In this document: positions 23,150-33,072 of the stretch, in pieces
Position numbering within the stretch: the first letter of the stretch is position 1
Layout: each line of letters begins with the position of its first letter
NCBI RefSeq assembly: GCF_003097655.1
Contig: NZ_QCZH01000002.1
Location: forward strand, 1-64,000
Length of the DNA stretch: 64,000 nt
Source: Flavobacterium laiguense
GTDB taxonomy: Bacteria > Bacteroidota > Bacteroidia > Flavobacteriales > Flavobacteriaceae
Reading direction: 5' to 3'
Program-made: the position numbers and the translations under genes
The notes under the pieces: model-generated
The model's input: the letters and a program-made list of their open reading frames with translations, nothing else
What the model was told of the DNA's origin: nothing
Databases searched by the model: none

Positions 23150-23403
23150 GATATTATATTTTTATAGTATTATACAGCTGTAGCTGTTTTTTTATTTGTT
23201 GCACTTTTTTATTAATTAGGTCATATATTTTCAAATCGTGTGCGGATTTCAAATATCCAAAAATCTTTTAAATAAAAAACGCCGAGTTACTCTACTTTGC
23301 GGGTACGTAAAGCCCGATTCAAATTTTTTTTACTGAAGGTCACGCCCAAATAAAAATGCTGCTGCTTGTAGAATTAAGGACTTGGTAGTTTATAAAGACG
23401 GTA

Positions 23404-24666
23404 TTAGAATCCTTCACCGTCATTAAAATAGAATGTTTGAGAATCACGGCCTAGACCAAGATTAACGACGAAATTGGTCAGGGTCGTTTTGTCAAGCAGG
23501 ACTCTTAATCCGACACCTATAGCAGGTTGTATGGATTGAAATAATCGGAGGCCTTTGTCAATGGAACTTGCCGTTGTGGCATTGGCAAATACCGTTCCGC
23601 TGATCATTTGATTTTTAGTAATTGGGAAACGATATTCGCTTTCAAAATACATTAGGTTTGTACCTCTAAAAAGCCCTTGGGTATATCCTTTTCCACTACG
23701 GCTGTTTTGGTCCCAACCTATAGCCGGCTGATTCAAATAAGGTAATTTACCATTTATCAAGAATTGACCATAGGCCCAAAAACCAATGACATGCTGCTTG
23801 TTTATTTTGCTGATGGGTATAAAATATCTGGATTCAAGCAATAAAGTGGCACTTCTGTGAAGATTTACCAGTGTTTGTGGGTTGTAACGGTAATTTAGAT
23901 TCAAATACAAACCATTATTCGTGTTTATTAAATTATCTCTGGTGTCGTATATTAAATTTAAACTAACCCCATTGACAGCATAATTTTTATCGCTGAAATC
24001 ATATTTTTTCGAATAATTATAATGGTAGGTGTACTGTTCATTCGCAACATCCAAAAGTTTGTCATCTATATCGGTATAACTGTCAAAATGTATTCCTAAT
24101 CCAATAAAAAAAGAGGGAAGGATGTTGTAGGATACCGTTTCATGAAATTTAAAGTAGTTGTAATTCATGGGTTGCTCTATAGCGTTGAAGTCGAATTCTT
24201 TAAATTCGGCGCCCCAAGGAATAATATCTGTTCCTAAACCATAATTGGATTGAGAGAAAATATAATATCGAAAATCCCCGCTAAAAAAGTAGCGGTCATT
24301 ACTGATATACATATTGTTTTTCAAATAAGTCAGGACTTGCTTTTGAGAACTATAGGAAGCTCCTCCCGATAGTAAAGAGATTTTGTTTTCTGGCTTTATT
24401 TTAAAACTAAATTGGCTTATGAACCCAAGTGTAAAACCATTTGCGGGTTGGTAGCCTAATGTGGGAAATACTATTAAATTTGTTTTAGAGTCAGGTTTGC
24501 TTATTTTTAGAGTATCTTCTTTTGTGAATAAATCAATTATAGAACGCAATGGGTATTTTTTTTCTCCTTCTTTTTTCTCTTCCTGTGAAACGATAGTTTG
24601 AGAAAAAGAAAGAAAAAAAATAAAAAGAAATAAGATTTTTGATTTCAAAATAGTTGTAAAATTCAT
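23404..24666 (-). CDS. BamA/TamA-family outer membrane barrel protein
   Basis: A 420-residue secreted protein with a signal peptide (MNFTTILKSKILFLFIFFLS...IVSQ). Residues about 60-420 form a 16-strand surface-antigen (Omp85-like) barrel, with the repeated text GLYLNLNYRYNPQTL and the conserved C-terminal segments PAIGWDQNSRSGKGYTQG and GVGLRVLLDKTTLTNFVVNL. No POTRA domains precede it, so it is the short, barrel-only form. A similar gene at 29132-30322 shares these blocks, so the two are paralogues. The ATG at 24666 is preferred over an upstream one. Insertion or transport function is inferred from the fold only. Confidence 0.82.
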   Translation of the reverse strand: MNFTTILKSKILFLFIFFLSFSQTIVSQEEKKEGEKKYPLRSIIDLFTKEDTLKISKPDSKTNLIVFPTLGYQPANGFTLGFISQFSFKIKPENKISLLSGGASYSSQKQVLTYLKNNMYISNDRYFFSGDFRYYIFSQSNYGLGTDIIPWGAEFKEFDFNAIEQPMNYNYFKFHETVSYNILPSFFIGLGIHFDSYTDIDDKLLDVANEQYTYHYNYSKKYDFSDKNYAVNGVSLNLIYDTRDNLINTNNGLYLNLNYRYNPQTLVNLHRSATLLLESRYFIPISKINKQHVIGFWAYGQFLINGKLPYLNQPAIGWDQNSRSGKGYTQGLFRGTNLMYFESEYRFPITKNQMISGTVFANATTASSIDKGLRLFQSIQPAIGVGLRVLLDKTTLTNFVVNLGLGRDSQTFYFNDGEGF

Positions 24667-24804
24667 AATGAAGATCTGTACTATATTCAAATTTTTTAAA
24701 TACAAATATAAAACTAAGCAAAATTTATTTGTAAGTATTTAATTAAGGGGATATTTTTTTATCACGACGTTACTAACGTACTAGCATAGAAAAGATTTAG
24801 AATA

Positions 24805-24850
24805 ACAAAAAGCCACAACAGAATTAAATCCGTTGCGGCTTTTTGTTTTT
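24805..24850 (-). terminator. Terminator of the FKBP gene
   Basis: The minus-strand stem AAAAAGCCGCAAC / GTTGTGGCTTTTT (one G-T pair) is followed by TTGTTATT. It lies downstream of the FKBP stop. The plus-strand side also has TTTTTGTTTTT. Confidence 0.75.
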
Positions 24851-24917
24851 ATTGTTGCTTTAATTTTGAATCCGCCTGATTGTGGTTTCGTTTATTGGTA
24901 GTAAATCGGTGTTGGTA

Positions 24918-25370
24918 CTAATTTACTTTAACCAATTTAACATCAAAAATAAGTACTGAACCTCCGGGAATACCATTGTAATCATTATTCCCATATCCTA
25001 AATGAGCCGGTACCAAAAGAATACCACTACCTCCAGTTTTAAAATAAGGAATGCCTTCTGTCCAGCCTTTTATAACTTGATTCAAACCGAAAGAAATTCC
25101 TTCAGGTTTACTTTCATCAAATACAGATCCATTAGTGTAATAGCCTTTGTAGGCTACGGTGACATTAGACGTTGCTGTAGGTTGCGTTCCAGTTCCAGGT
25201 TCGGTGATCACATAATACAGACCAGTACCGCTTTTTTGTGCAGATAATTTATTTTTGGCGATGTAGTCAATGATTTCTTGCTCGTTTTTTGCAACATAGT
25301 CTACTTCTTTGTCTTTAGAACAAGAAATAAAAAGTGCCAAGGCCAATAGGGTAGTTAAAAGCTGTTTCAT
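24918..25370 (-). CDS. FKBP-type peptidyl-prolyl cis-trans isomerase, lipoprotein
   Basis: A 150-residue lipoprotein. The N-terminus MKQLLTTLLALALFISCSKD has a lipobox ending at Cys17. The FKBP domain spans about residues 55-150, with VTVAYKGYYTNGSVFDES, the binding-pocket GISFGLNQVIKGWTEGIPY, and the C-terminal LVPAHLGYGNNDYNGIPGGS and SVLIFDVKLVKV. It likely catalyses prolyl isomerisation to assist folding of exported proteins. The cysteine predicts lipid anchoring in the periplasm or at the surface. The ATG is at 25370. It is monocistronic. Confidence 0.92.
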   Translation of the reverse strand: MKQLLTTLLALALFISCSKDKEVDYVAKNEQEIIDYIAKNKLSAQKSGTGLYYVITEPGTGTQPTATSNVTVAYKGYYTNGSVFDESKPEGISFGLNQVIKGWTEGIPYFKTGGSGILLVPAHLGYGNNDYNGIPGGSVLIFDVKLVKVN

Positions 25371-25504
25371 AAGTAAAGTTTTTTTTAATGGTAAATATAT
25401 AAAAATTCAATAAAATTTTGATTAAAATATCAGTCTCCAAAACTGAATTAGCATCTATCTGGAACAGGCCATCGAAGAATATTCTCGAAGAATACTTCGA
25501 AAAC

Positions 25505-25560
25505 GAAGGTTATTCATAGAGATTCACGAAGAAGACACAAAGAATCGCTAAGTTTTAATG
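25505..25560. repeat. Degenerate interspersed repeat fragment
   Basis: Words AGAGATTCACGAAG and ACACAAAGAATCGCTAAG resemble the arms of the inverted repeat at 20713-20832. It lies between the FKBP and FUSC genes. A CGAAGAATATTCTCGAAGAAT direct/inverted duplication sits just before it at about 25473-25500. Confidence 0.4.
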
Positions 25561-25665
25561 AGTCTAAGTAAGATAAAGTTTTGTAATTTCTTTAAATTAT
25601 AGGCATGCTTTATATTGAAAGTTAACAGGAATCAATCCAATTGTTTTAATTGTGATTTTTTCTAT

Positions 25666-26748
25666 TCATTGGGTATTTTTAAACCTTCTGATTTTTCTTA
25701 GGTTTTTAATAGCATGGTATTTAATTCTTTCATTGTATATCAACCAACCGCCTATAGCCCCCAAAAGACTTCCTAAAATAATATCTGTAAATCGAATGGA
25801 AATTAATAGGTTTGGGTCATGGATTAATGGATTAGCCGCCTCGGTAAGTAACAATGCCATTGGAGTGATAAAAATTACGGCTAAAATGTAGTTTCTAACG
25901 ATTAGAAATTCGATGATAAACTGTAATACAATGATGGAAATACATATACTCAAAGGGGTTCTATCGATGGAAATGATAATCCAAAACAGTCCTAATCCGA
26001 TGAGAGTACCTATGATTCGGTGTATTACTCTTTGCCAAATATAGTAAAGGCTAGCTCCCTGCATAATCGCTAAACAGGATATTGGAATCCAATACGGATT
26101 TTTTAATATTAAGAAATGTCCCAATTGCAAAGATAGAAACATGAAAAAACCAACAATGGCAGCTTCAATTAAGGCTGTGTATTTGTTTTTGGCAAATGAA
26201 GATGTAATAGTTTTAGGTTTATTATTTGATTTTCGGGTGAGTAGACTATAAATCAATGCCAGTATACAGGCCAGTACGGTTCCTATGGTAATTAAACCGA
26301 TTTTTTCTGGAATTTCCCTTAGATTATGTGGAATGCAACTGGAAATGGAGGTAAGCATGATAAAAAAGAAACTCCCTGGTGGTTTCGTTTTGAAAAACAA
26401 GATTGCCCAATGTACAACAAAACTGTATAGCCCAAATAGGATAGCTGAGAGTAAAGGATGAAAACTAAAAAGAAGTCCGATGCTGTACGAAAACATAAAC
26501 CCAAAGGAGCAAATAAGCAGGGTAATCATTCGGTTTGTGATAGAGGAGGAGGTGGGGATATACAGGATAACCAACCCAGACAAACTAGCGATTAATCCGT
26601 ATTTTAAATTTTCTAAATACAAACCAGTAAGTAACGGAATGCCAATACACAACGAGGCGAGTACTGGAATATGCCAAAGTCTATCGGTTTGTTTTATTTT
26701 ATAAAAGGCCTTGATTTCCTGTAAAAACAAATGTTTGAAAGATTTCAT
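25666..26748 (-). CDS. FUSC family membrane protein (putative aromatic acid/efflux transporter)
   Basis: A 360-residue membrane protein with about eleven hydrophobic segments in two blocks, each ending with a similar motif: residues 25-165 (PVLASLCIGIPLLTGLY, LPTSSSITNRM-type text) and 200-345, which include HFLILKNPYWIPISCLAIMQ and the signature RVIHRIIGTLIGLGLF. The RxxHRxxGTxxG motif is the mark of the FUSC family, which includes AaeB and YccS. These proteins export aromatic acids or act in envelope physiology. It lacks the long soluble domains of the larger members. The ATG is at 26748; the gene is separated from the ABC-F gene by a terminator. The exported compound is unknown. Confidence 0.82.
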   Translation of the reverse strand: MKSFKHLFLQEIKAFYKIKQTDRLWHIPVLASLCIGIPLLTGLYLENLKYGLIASLSGLVILYIPTSSSITNRMITLLICSFGFMFSYSIGLLFSFHPLLSAILFGLYSFVVHWAILFFKTKPPGSFFFIMLTSISSCIPHNLREIPEKIGLITIGTVLACILALIYSLLTRKSNNKPKTITSSFAKNKYTALIEAAIVGFFMFLSLQLGHFLILKNPYWIPISCLAIMQGASLYYIWQRVIHRIIGTLIGLGLFWIIISIDRTPLSICISIIVLQFIIEFLIVRNYILAVIFITPMALLLTEAANPLIHDPNLLISIRFTDIILGSLLGAIGGWLIYNERIKYHAIKNLRKIRRFKNTQ

Positions 26749-26811
26749 TTTTATTCACAATTTTTATGTCACATGCTCATTATTCACTTCTAAAAAGTTT
26801 TTCTTCTAATT

Positions 26812-26851
26812 AAAAACCACAACAAAAATTATATTCCGTTGCGGTTTTTAA
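26812..26851 (-). terminator. Terminator of the ABC-F gene
   Basis: Minus-strand TAAAAACCGCAAC / GTTGTGGTTTTTA form a stem, and the run continues with TTTTT-rich sequence. It lies between the ABC-F stop and the FUSC start. The stem is of the same ACCACAAC/GTTGTGGT type as the terminators at 22504 and 24805. Confidence 0.75.
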
Positions 26852-26908
26852 CTACTATTTTTAAACAATTACTTAGTGTTGTAAAATGAGACTGAATACT
26901 AAAACAAA

Positions 26909-28771
26909 CTATCCCTCCATCTTCGCACTCAGTTCAAACCATCTTTCCTCTTTGTCTTCCATTTTCTTGATGATGTTTTCGAGTTCTTTGGCTTTCTTTT
27001 CGATATCGGTATCGGCTACTTTTCCATCCGAAAACAATTGCTCGATTTTGGTTTTGTCGATTTCCAAATCCTTGATTTCTCTTTCAATTTTCTGAAATTC
27101 TTTTTGCTCGTTGAAAGTCAAATTTCCCGTCGGATTGTTTTGCTTCCATTCTTTTTTTTCGGTTTTGTTGTCTTCTTTCTGGGCTACATCGGCACTGTCT
27201 TCATATGCTCTGAAATCAGAGTAGTTTCCAGGGAAGTTTTCAATCTCTCCCTGACCTCTAAAAACGAATAATTGATCCACGATTTTATCCATGAAATAAC
27301 GGTCGTGGGAAACCACCACTAAACAACCAGGATAATCCATTAAGAAACTTTCCAACACGTTTAAGGTTACGATATCCAAATCATTCGTTGGCTCATCAAG
27401 AATCAAGAAGTTTGGATTCTGAATCAAAACTGTACACAAATACAAACGTTTCAATTCACCACCGCTTAGTTTTTCTACATAATCGTATTGCTTTTTGGCG
27501 TCAAAAAGAAAACGCTCCAACAATTGCGAAGCTGAAATGATTTTTCCTTTTGTAAGCGGAATGTATTCTCCGTACTCTTTGATAACGTCAATTACACGTT
27601 GACCCGGTTTTGGGTTAATCCCACTTTGGGTATAGTAGCCAATTTTGATTGTCTCTCCCACAACCACTTTTCCAGAATCTAACGGTAAGGTTCCTGTCAA
27701 AAGGTTCAAGAAAGTAGATTTTCCAGTTCCGTTTTTTCCAATGATTCCAATACGTTCACCACGTTGAAAATCAAAATTGAAATTATCTAAAATAACGTGA
27801 TCCTTGAATTTCTTGGAAATCTTGTGAAGCTCAATAATTTTGCTTCCCATGCGTTCCATGTTAATTTCCAGTTCGACTACATTTTCTTTTCTACGACTTT
27901 GGGCTTTCTCTTTAATATCGTAAAAATCATCCTGACGAGATTTACTTTTACAAGTACGCGCTTTTGGTTGGCGACGCATCCATTCCAATTCTTTTACGAA
28001 TAAGTTTTGAGCCTTATCAACGCTAGAATTTTCGGAGGCAATACGTTCTTCTTTTTTTTCTAAATAATAGGAATAGTTTCCTTTGTATTGGTATATTTTT
28101 CCGTTGTCAAGTTCTATGATTTCGTTGCAAACACGTTCCAAGAAGAAACGGTCGTGCGTTACCATAAACAACGTAATGTTTTCTTTGGCAAAATAACTTT
28201 CTAACCATTCAATCATCTCTAAGTCTAAGTGATTCGTTGGCTCATCCAGAATCAATAAATCTGGTCGATTGATCAAGATAATAGCAAGAGACAAACGTTT
28301 TTTCTGTCCACCCGAAAGGTTTTTTACTTTCAATTTAAAGTCTTCCAACTTCAATTTGAATAAAATTTGCTTGTATTGTGTTTCAAAATCCCAAGCATTG
28401 TGTTGGTCCATTCCGTCAAAAGCCTTTTGGTAAGCTTCTTCATCTTCTGGATTTTCTAATGCTTTTTCATAGGCTTCAATCACTTTTAGACTCTCATTGT
28501 CTGAGGCGAAAATGCTTTCCTCAATCGTCAATTCATCTTGCAGTTTATTGTCTTGTGACAAAAAAGCCATTCTGATGCTTTTTCTAAGCACTACTTGTCC
28601 AGTATCTGGTTCATCAAAACCATTGATGATGTTCATTATAGTGGTTTTACCGGAACCGTTTTTGGCGATAAAGGCAATTTTTTGATCTTTGTTGATCCCA
28701 AACGAAATGTCTTTGAATAGCGTACGCTCCCCAAAAGATTTTGATATATTCTCTACAGATAGATAATTCAC
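26909..28771 (-). CDS. ABC-F family ATPase, Uup-like
   Basis: A 620-residue soluble ABC-F protein with two ATPase domains. First domain: Walker A AKNGSGKTT, signature LSGGQKKRLSLAI, Walker B LLILDEPTNHLDL. Second domain: Walker A GKNGTGKST, signature LSGGELKRLYLC, Walker B LILDEPTNDLDI. The linker between them is rich in Arg/Lys. A C-terminal coiled coil (about 545-615, IEREIKDLEIDKTKIEQLF) is the Uup-type DNA-binding domain, so Uup is likelier than a resistance or EttA member. These proteins act on ribosomes or nucleic acid. Start codon is GTG. A TACTTTTG -7 element lies just upstream at 28788-28795. Confidence 0.9.
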   Translation of the reverse strand: MNYLSVENISKSFGERTLFKDISFGINKDQKIAFIAKNGSGKTTIMNIINGFDEPDTGQVVLRKSIRMAFLSQDNKLQDELTIEESIFASDNESLKVIEAYEKALENPEDEEAYQKAFDGMDQHNAWDFETQYKQILFKLKLEDFKLKVKNLSGGQKKRLSLAIILINRPDLLILDEPTNHLDLEMIEWLESYFAKENITLFMVTHDRFFLERVCNEIIELDNGKIYQYKGNYSYYLEKKEERIASENSSVDKAQNLFVKELEWMRRQPKARTCKSKSRQDDFYDIKEKAQSRRKENVVELEINMERMGSKIIELHKISKKFKDHVILDNFNFDFQRGERIGIIGKNGTGKSTFLNLLTGTLPLDSGKVVVGETIKIGYYTQSGINPKPGQRVIDVIKEYGEYIPLTKGKIISASQLLERFLFDAKKQYDYVEKLSGGELKRLYLCTVLIQNPNFLILDEPTNDLDIVTLNVLESFLMDYPGCLVVVSHDRYFMDKIVDQLFVFRGQGEIENFPGNYSDFRAYEDSADVAQKEDNKTEKKEWKQNNPTGNLTFNEQKEFQKIEREIKDLEIDKTKIEQLFSDGKVADTDIEKKAKELENIIKKMEDKEERWFELSAKMEG

Positions 28772-29131
28772 AAGTCTAATTTTTTTGCAAAAGTAAGCTA
28801 TTAAATGACTATTTGCGAATTGTTTATTTTAATTAGACTTACCCTATATGAAATATAAGTCCTTTTAAGTTAAACCTATTAGGAGGCGTAAAGAAAAAAG
28901 CTTTTAAATTTTGCGACTTTGCGGCTTTGCGAGAAAAATAAAGTTTACTGGTATTGGACTCGAGCGACAGCGAACAGGCTAATCGGATCTCCACAAGTAG
29001 CTCTACAATCCTAATCAAAATTAGTATCACTCTCTTGGCTTAAATGAACTTGTATTGCTTATATGTTTATGCTTTTTCCTTATATTTGAATCTCTAAAAG
29101 CTGTTTCTTCTCTAAATACCAATCAAAATCT
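28772..29131. other. Intergenic region between divergent ABC-F and barrel genes
   Basis: 360 bases. The left part holds a minus-strand TACTTTTG element at 28788-28795 for the ABC-F gene. The middle has TTTGCGACTTTGCGGCTTTGC (about 28910-28932), a repeat of the TTTGCG type. The right part has a plus-strand TATATTTG at 29081-29088, 44 bases before the barrel-protein ATG. No gene is seen. Confidence 0.6.
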
Positions 29132-30322
29132 ATGAGTTTCATTAAACAAAATTTACTTCTATTTTTTGTTGTTCTTTCTTCTTTATCTTCTTTCTCACAG
29201 AAAATAGATTTTAGAAGTAATGATCTGGATGGAAAGCAAATTCTGAAAAGTATTTTTTCAAAAAATGACACTCTGAATGCAAAAGCACCAAAAAAAATCG
29301 CTTTTTCCTTAATGCCCGCTCCCGACCTGAAGAGTGCCGAAGGTGGATTGGTAGTGTCTTTCGTGACCACTTTTTTTCTGGATAAGAATCATGAAACAAC
29401 CAAAATGTCCGAAGTCTATTTTACTCCTACCACTAGTTTTACGGGGCAATATTCGTTTCCGATACAGTCATACATTTATACCAAAGACAATAAATATAAC
29501 TTCATAGGAGATTATAGGTTTTTAATCTACCCACAGTTCACCTATGGTTTGGGAGGTAACAGCTCAAAAAAACCACAATCGGAGGTAGATTATCATCAAA
29601 TTCGGTTGTATCAATTTGTAAGCCGAAAAGTAAAAGGAGATTTTCGTTTAGGAGTGGGTTTTCAATTAGACAATTATCAGGATATTTCTGAAAATTCTGA
29701 AATTGCAGAGCCAACCGATTTTACGATATATCAAAAAGGGGATTACTCAGACGAGCTTTCTTCTGGTATTGCTTTTCAAGCCTTGTACGATTCACGAAAA
29801 AACATTTTGAATCCAACACAAGGATATTATTTTGAGGCGAACTTTCGTGTCAATTCCAGTATTTTTGGAAGTGATACCAATTGGAAATCACTGTATGTAG
29901 ATGCACGAAAGTATCATTCGTTCAGTGAAACACGGCATAAAGTTTTAGCTACCAGAGTGTTTTATTGGGCGGTTTTTGATGGTAAACCCCATTATTTAGA
30001 TTTGCCCAGTATCGGTTGGGATCGCTATGGTAAAACAGGAAGAGGTTTTACCCGTAATCGGTATCGAAGTAATTCATTACTGTATCTAGAAGCAGAATAC
30101 CGTACGGATATAACCAGAAATGGATTTCTTGGAGCTGTTTTTTATGGCAATTTTTCTTCAGTGTCTGATTTGGACACCTACCGTTTTGACAATTGGACAC
30201 CTGCCATAGGAGCCGGATTAAGGATAAAATGGAACAAAATGAATGATTGTAATTTAGTATTGGATTGTGGCGTCAGCAAAGACGATTGGACTTTTAGAGT
30301 GGGGCTTTCGGAGAATTTTTAA
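29132..30322 (+). CDS. BamA/TamA-family outer membrane barrel protein, paralogue
   Basis: A 396-residue secreted barrel protein with a signal peptide (MSFIKQNLLLFFVVLSSLSSFSQ). Like the gene at 23404-24666 it is a barrel-only Omp85-type protein. Shared blocks are LPSIGWDRYGKTGRGFTRNR, YLEAEYRTDITRNGF and PAIGAGLRIKWNK. It lacks POTRA domains. The two paralogues have opposite orientations and flank a segment holding the FKBP, FUSC and ABC-F genes. The ATG is at 29132. Role in outer membrane transport is inferred from the fold only. Confidence 0.82.
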   Translation: MSFIKQNLLLFFVVLSSLSSFSQKIDFRSNDLDGKQILKSIFSKNDTLNAKAPKKIAFSLMPAPDLKSAEGGLVVSFVTTFFLDKNHETTKMSEVYFTPTTSFTGQYSFPIQSYIYTKDNKYNFIGDYRFLIYPQFTYGLGGNSSKKPQSEVDYHQIRLYQFVSRKVKGDFRLGVGFQLDNYQDISENSEIAEPTDFTIYQKGDYSDELSSGIAFQALYDSRKNILNPTQGYYFEANFRVNSSIFGSDTNWKSLYVDARKYHSFSETRHKVLATRVFYWAVFDGKPHYLDLPSIGWDRYGKTGRGFTRNRYRSNSLLYLEAEYRTDITRNGFLGAVFYGNFSSVSDLDTYRFDNWTPAIGAGLRIKWNKMNDCNLVLDCGVSKDDWTFRVGLSENF

Positions 30323-30489
30323 TTTTCTGTAAATTTATTTTGTAGCCGACTTTGTGACTATGAAATCGCCATGACAACAGTTGTCGCAAACACCTATGAA
30401 GATCTGGCGATACCATATTCCATTAAAAAACAAATATTATCTACATATGAAATATTGTGTCTTTAAGACTTAAAATATACCTTTGGAAA

Positions 30490-31653
30490 ATGCAACTATC
30501 TGTTATTATCCTCAATTATAATGTTTGTTATTTTTTAGAGCTTTGTGTGCTAAGTGTCGAAAACGCTTTGAAAAACATAGATTCCGAAATCATTGTCATC
30601 GATAACAATTCTTCTGATGATAGTTGCGAAATGATGAAAACCCGTTTCCCAAATGTCAAGCTCATTCAAAACAATCAAAATTTAGGTTTCCCGAAAGGAA
30701 ATAACATAGGGGTAGAGCAAGCAAGCGGCGAATATATTTGTATCCTCAATCCTGATACCGTTGTAGCCGAAGATACGTTTGAAAAAGTATTGGCTTTCGC
30801 CAAGAATCAAATAGACTTAGGAATTATAGGTGTTAAATTAATTGACGGAACGGGTAATTTCCTGCCCGAAAGTAAAAGAGGGATTCCAACGCCTTGGGTT
30901 GCTTTTACTAAGATTACCGGCTTGTATAAACTATTCCCAAAATCGAATCGTTGCAATAAGTACTATGCCCAACATTTAGATAAAAATCAAACGGGTAAAG
31001 TTGATGTTTTGGTTGGAGCTTTTATGTTCTTGAAGAGAGAACTGTATAATGAAGTGGGTGGTTTTGATGAAGATTGTTTTATGTATTCAGACGATATTGA
31101 TATATCTTATATGGTGTTGCAAAAAAGTAAAGCCAATTATTATTTTCACGAAACAACCGTGGTGCATTATAAAGGTGAAAGTACAATTAAAGACGGGACT
31201 TATATGAAACGATTTCAAGAAGCAATGGAGTTTTTTTATAGAAAGCATTTTCAAGTTCCCTTTCTTTTTTCGGCATTTATGAAAATAGGAATTGTGTTTT
31301 TTTCTTTAATAAAGAGAATTCAAGGCAGAACCAAAAGCAAAAGCATCCCTAAAAAATATTTGTTGCTATCTTCATCAGAAACATTAGTGAAAATAATAGC
31401 TCTTGCTGTACAAAAAAAGGTTGATTTTCTCGATTGGAAAACAGAAAAAAAGGTAAATTTGTCATCAATTTCGATAAGAAATGGTGTGCAGGTTATTTTG
31501 GATAATGAGTTTGTTTCCTTCAAAGAATGCATTAATATTCACGAAATGCATAGAAACAGAGGAATTACCTTTAGAATAATGCCAAAAAACGCAAATTTTA
31601 TCATTGGAAGTGATTCTTCTAATGATAGAGGGGAAGTTGTAAAAATCAAGTAA
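30490..31653 (+). CDS. Glycosyltransferase family 2
   Basis: A 387-residue GT2 enzyme (GT-A fold) likely making cell-surface polysaccharide. The start MQLSVIILNYNVCYFLEL is typical, followed by IIVIDNNSSDDS, NNQNLGFPKGNNIGVEQASG and the metal/donor motif CILNPDTVV (about residues 85-93). The acceptor motif GGFDEDCFMYSDDIDISY sits at about 188-205. The group resembles rhamnosyl- or N-acetylglucosaminyltransferases of the WbbL type. The C-terminal part (about 265-387) adds a hydrophobic stretch (FFSLIKRI) and a basic soluble domain. I chose the ATG at 30490 because the conserved start begins there. It is co-directional with, but separate from, the next gene. Confidence 0.85.
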   Translation: MQLSVIILNYNVCYFLELCVLSVENALKNIDSEIIVIDNNSSDDSCEMMKTRFPNVKLIQNNQNLGFPKGNNIGVEQASGEYICILNPDTVVAEDTFEKVLAFAKNQIDLGIIGVKLIDGTGNFLPESKRGIPTPWVAFTKITGLYKLFPKSNRCNKYYAQHLDKNQTGKVDVLVGAFMFLKRELYNEVGGFDEDCFMYSDDIDISYMVLQKSKANYYFHETTVVHYKGESTIKDGTYMKRFQEAMEFFYRKHFQVPFLFSAFMKIGIVFFSLIKRIQGRTKSKSIPKKYLLLSSSETLVKIIALAVQKKVDFLDWKTEKKVNLSSISIRNGVQVILDNEFVSFKECINIHEMHRNRGITFRIMPKNANFIIGSDSSNDRGEVVKIK

Positions 31654-31736
31654 AAATTACATTTAGTATAATTTATATTGATAATATTTAGTAATTTCGC
31701 AAACGAAAAATCAAAATCACCTTTTAGATTAACAAT

Positions 31737-33053
31737 ATGGCAAGATTTGAATTAAAACTTCCTAAAATGGGAGAAAGCGTTGCAGAAGCAACTATCACAA
31801 ATTGGTTAAAAGAAGTTGGCGACAAAATTGAAGCTGATGAAGCGGTTTTGGAAATTGCTACTGATAAAGTAGATTCTGAAGTTCCATCGGAGGTTTCAGG
31901 TGTGCTTGTCGAAAAGTTGTTTGGTAAAGATGATTTGGTTCAAGTAGGGCAAACCATTGCTATTATTGAAACCGAAGGTGGAAATGTTGAAGCGTCAAGT
32001 GCAGAAATAGCTCCAACTGTTGTTGCTGAAATTCAGAAAACAATCGAATCAGCCAAAGAATCAGTTTCTGTACCGGTTAATTTTTCTGAAAGCGATAAAT
32101 TCTTTTCGCCATTAGTTAAAAATATAGCCAAAGAAGAAGGTGTTTCTTTAGCGGAACTAGAAAGCATCAGTGGTTCTGGAAAAGAAGGTCGCGTTACCAA
32201 AGAAGATATATTAAGTTACGTAAAAAATAGAGGAAGTCAACCAGTAGCTGCTGTTGTTGAACCTGCCAAAGTTGTTGCGGCTCCAGTTGTTGCTCAAACT
32301 CCAGTTAGTAAATCACAACCAGCAACACCGGTTTCTGTAAATGGAGGTGATGAGGTTATCGAAATGGATAGAATGCGTAAGCTGATTTCAGGTTATATGG
32401 TGGCTTCGGTTCAAACTTCGGCACACGTACAGTCATTTATTGAAGTGGATGTAACGAATATTGTAAAATGGAGAGATAAAGTCAAAAATGCTTTTGAGAA
32501 AAGAGAAGGCGAAAAATTGACGTACACTCCTATATTTATGGAAGCGGTTGCAAAAGCATTGAAAGATTTTCCAGGAATGAATATTTCTGTTGATGGTGAT
32601 TTTATCATTAAAAAGAAAAACATTAACCTTGGAATGGCAGCAGCTTTGCCTAATGGAAATTTGATTGTTCCAGTTATTAAAAGTGCAGATCAATTGAACT
32701 TGGTAGGAATGGCAAAAGCTGTTAACGATTTAGGGAACCGTGCTAAAATGGGTAAACTAAAACCAGATGATACACAAGGAGGAACTTATACCGTTACCAA
32801 CGTGGGGACTTTTGGAAGTGTTTTTGGAACGCCAATTATCAATCAACCACAAGTAGGAATATTGGCTCTTGGTGCTATTAGAAAAGTGCCTGCAGTTATC
32901 GAAACTCCTGAAGGTGATTTTATTGGAATTCGTCAAAAAATGTTCTTATCGCACAGTTATGATCACCGTGTTGTAGATGGTGCATTAGGAGGAAGTTTTG
33001 TAAAACGTGTAGCTGAATATCTAGAAGCTTTTGATGTAAATAGAGATTATTAA
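31737..33053 (+). CDS. Dihydrolipoamide acyltransferase, E2 of a 2-oxoacid dehydrogenase complex
   Basis: A 438-residue E2 subunit. The N-terminal lipoyl domain (1-75) has the lipoylated Lys44 in EIATDKVDSEVP. The peripheral-subunit-binding domain is at about 120-165 (SPLVKNIAKEEGVSLAEL, GRVTKEDILSYV). An Ala/Val/Pro-rich linker is followed by the catalytic domain (about 210-438), with the active-site DHRVVDG (His410, Asp414). The E2 core takes acyl groups from E1 and passes them to CoA. Most likely this is branched-chain 2-oxoacid dehydrogenase E2; pyruvate E2 is less likely since only one lipoyl domain is present. E1 and E3 are not adjacent. A terminator follows at 33073. Confidence 0.88.
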   Translation: MARFELKLPKMGESVAEATITNWLKEVGDKIEADEAVLEIATDKVDSEVPSEVSGVLVEKLFGKDDLVQVGQTIAIIETEGGNVEASSAEIAPTVVAEIQKTIESAKESVSVPVNFSESDKFFSPLVKNIAKEEGVSLAELESISGSGKEGRVTKEDILSYVKNRGSQPVAAVVEPAKVVAAPVVAQTPVSKSQPATPVSVNGGDEVIEMDRMRKLISGYMVASVQTSAHVQSFIEVDVTNIVKWRDKVKNAFEKREGEKLTYTPIFMEAVAKALKDFPGMNISVDGDFIIKKKNINLGMAAALPNGNLIVPVIKSADQLNLVGMAKAVNDLGNRAKMGKLKPDDTQGGTYTVTNVGTFGSVFGTPIINQPQVGILALGAIRKVPAVIETPEGDFIGIRQKMFLSHSYDHRVVDGALGGSFVKRVAEYLEAFDVNRDY

Positions 33054-33072
33054 TTCAGTATAAATTGAAAAT

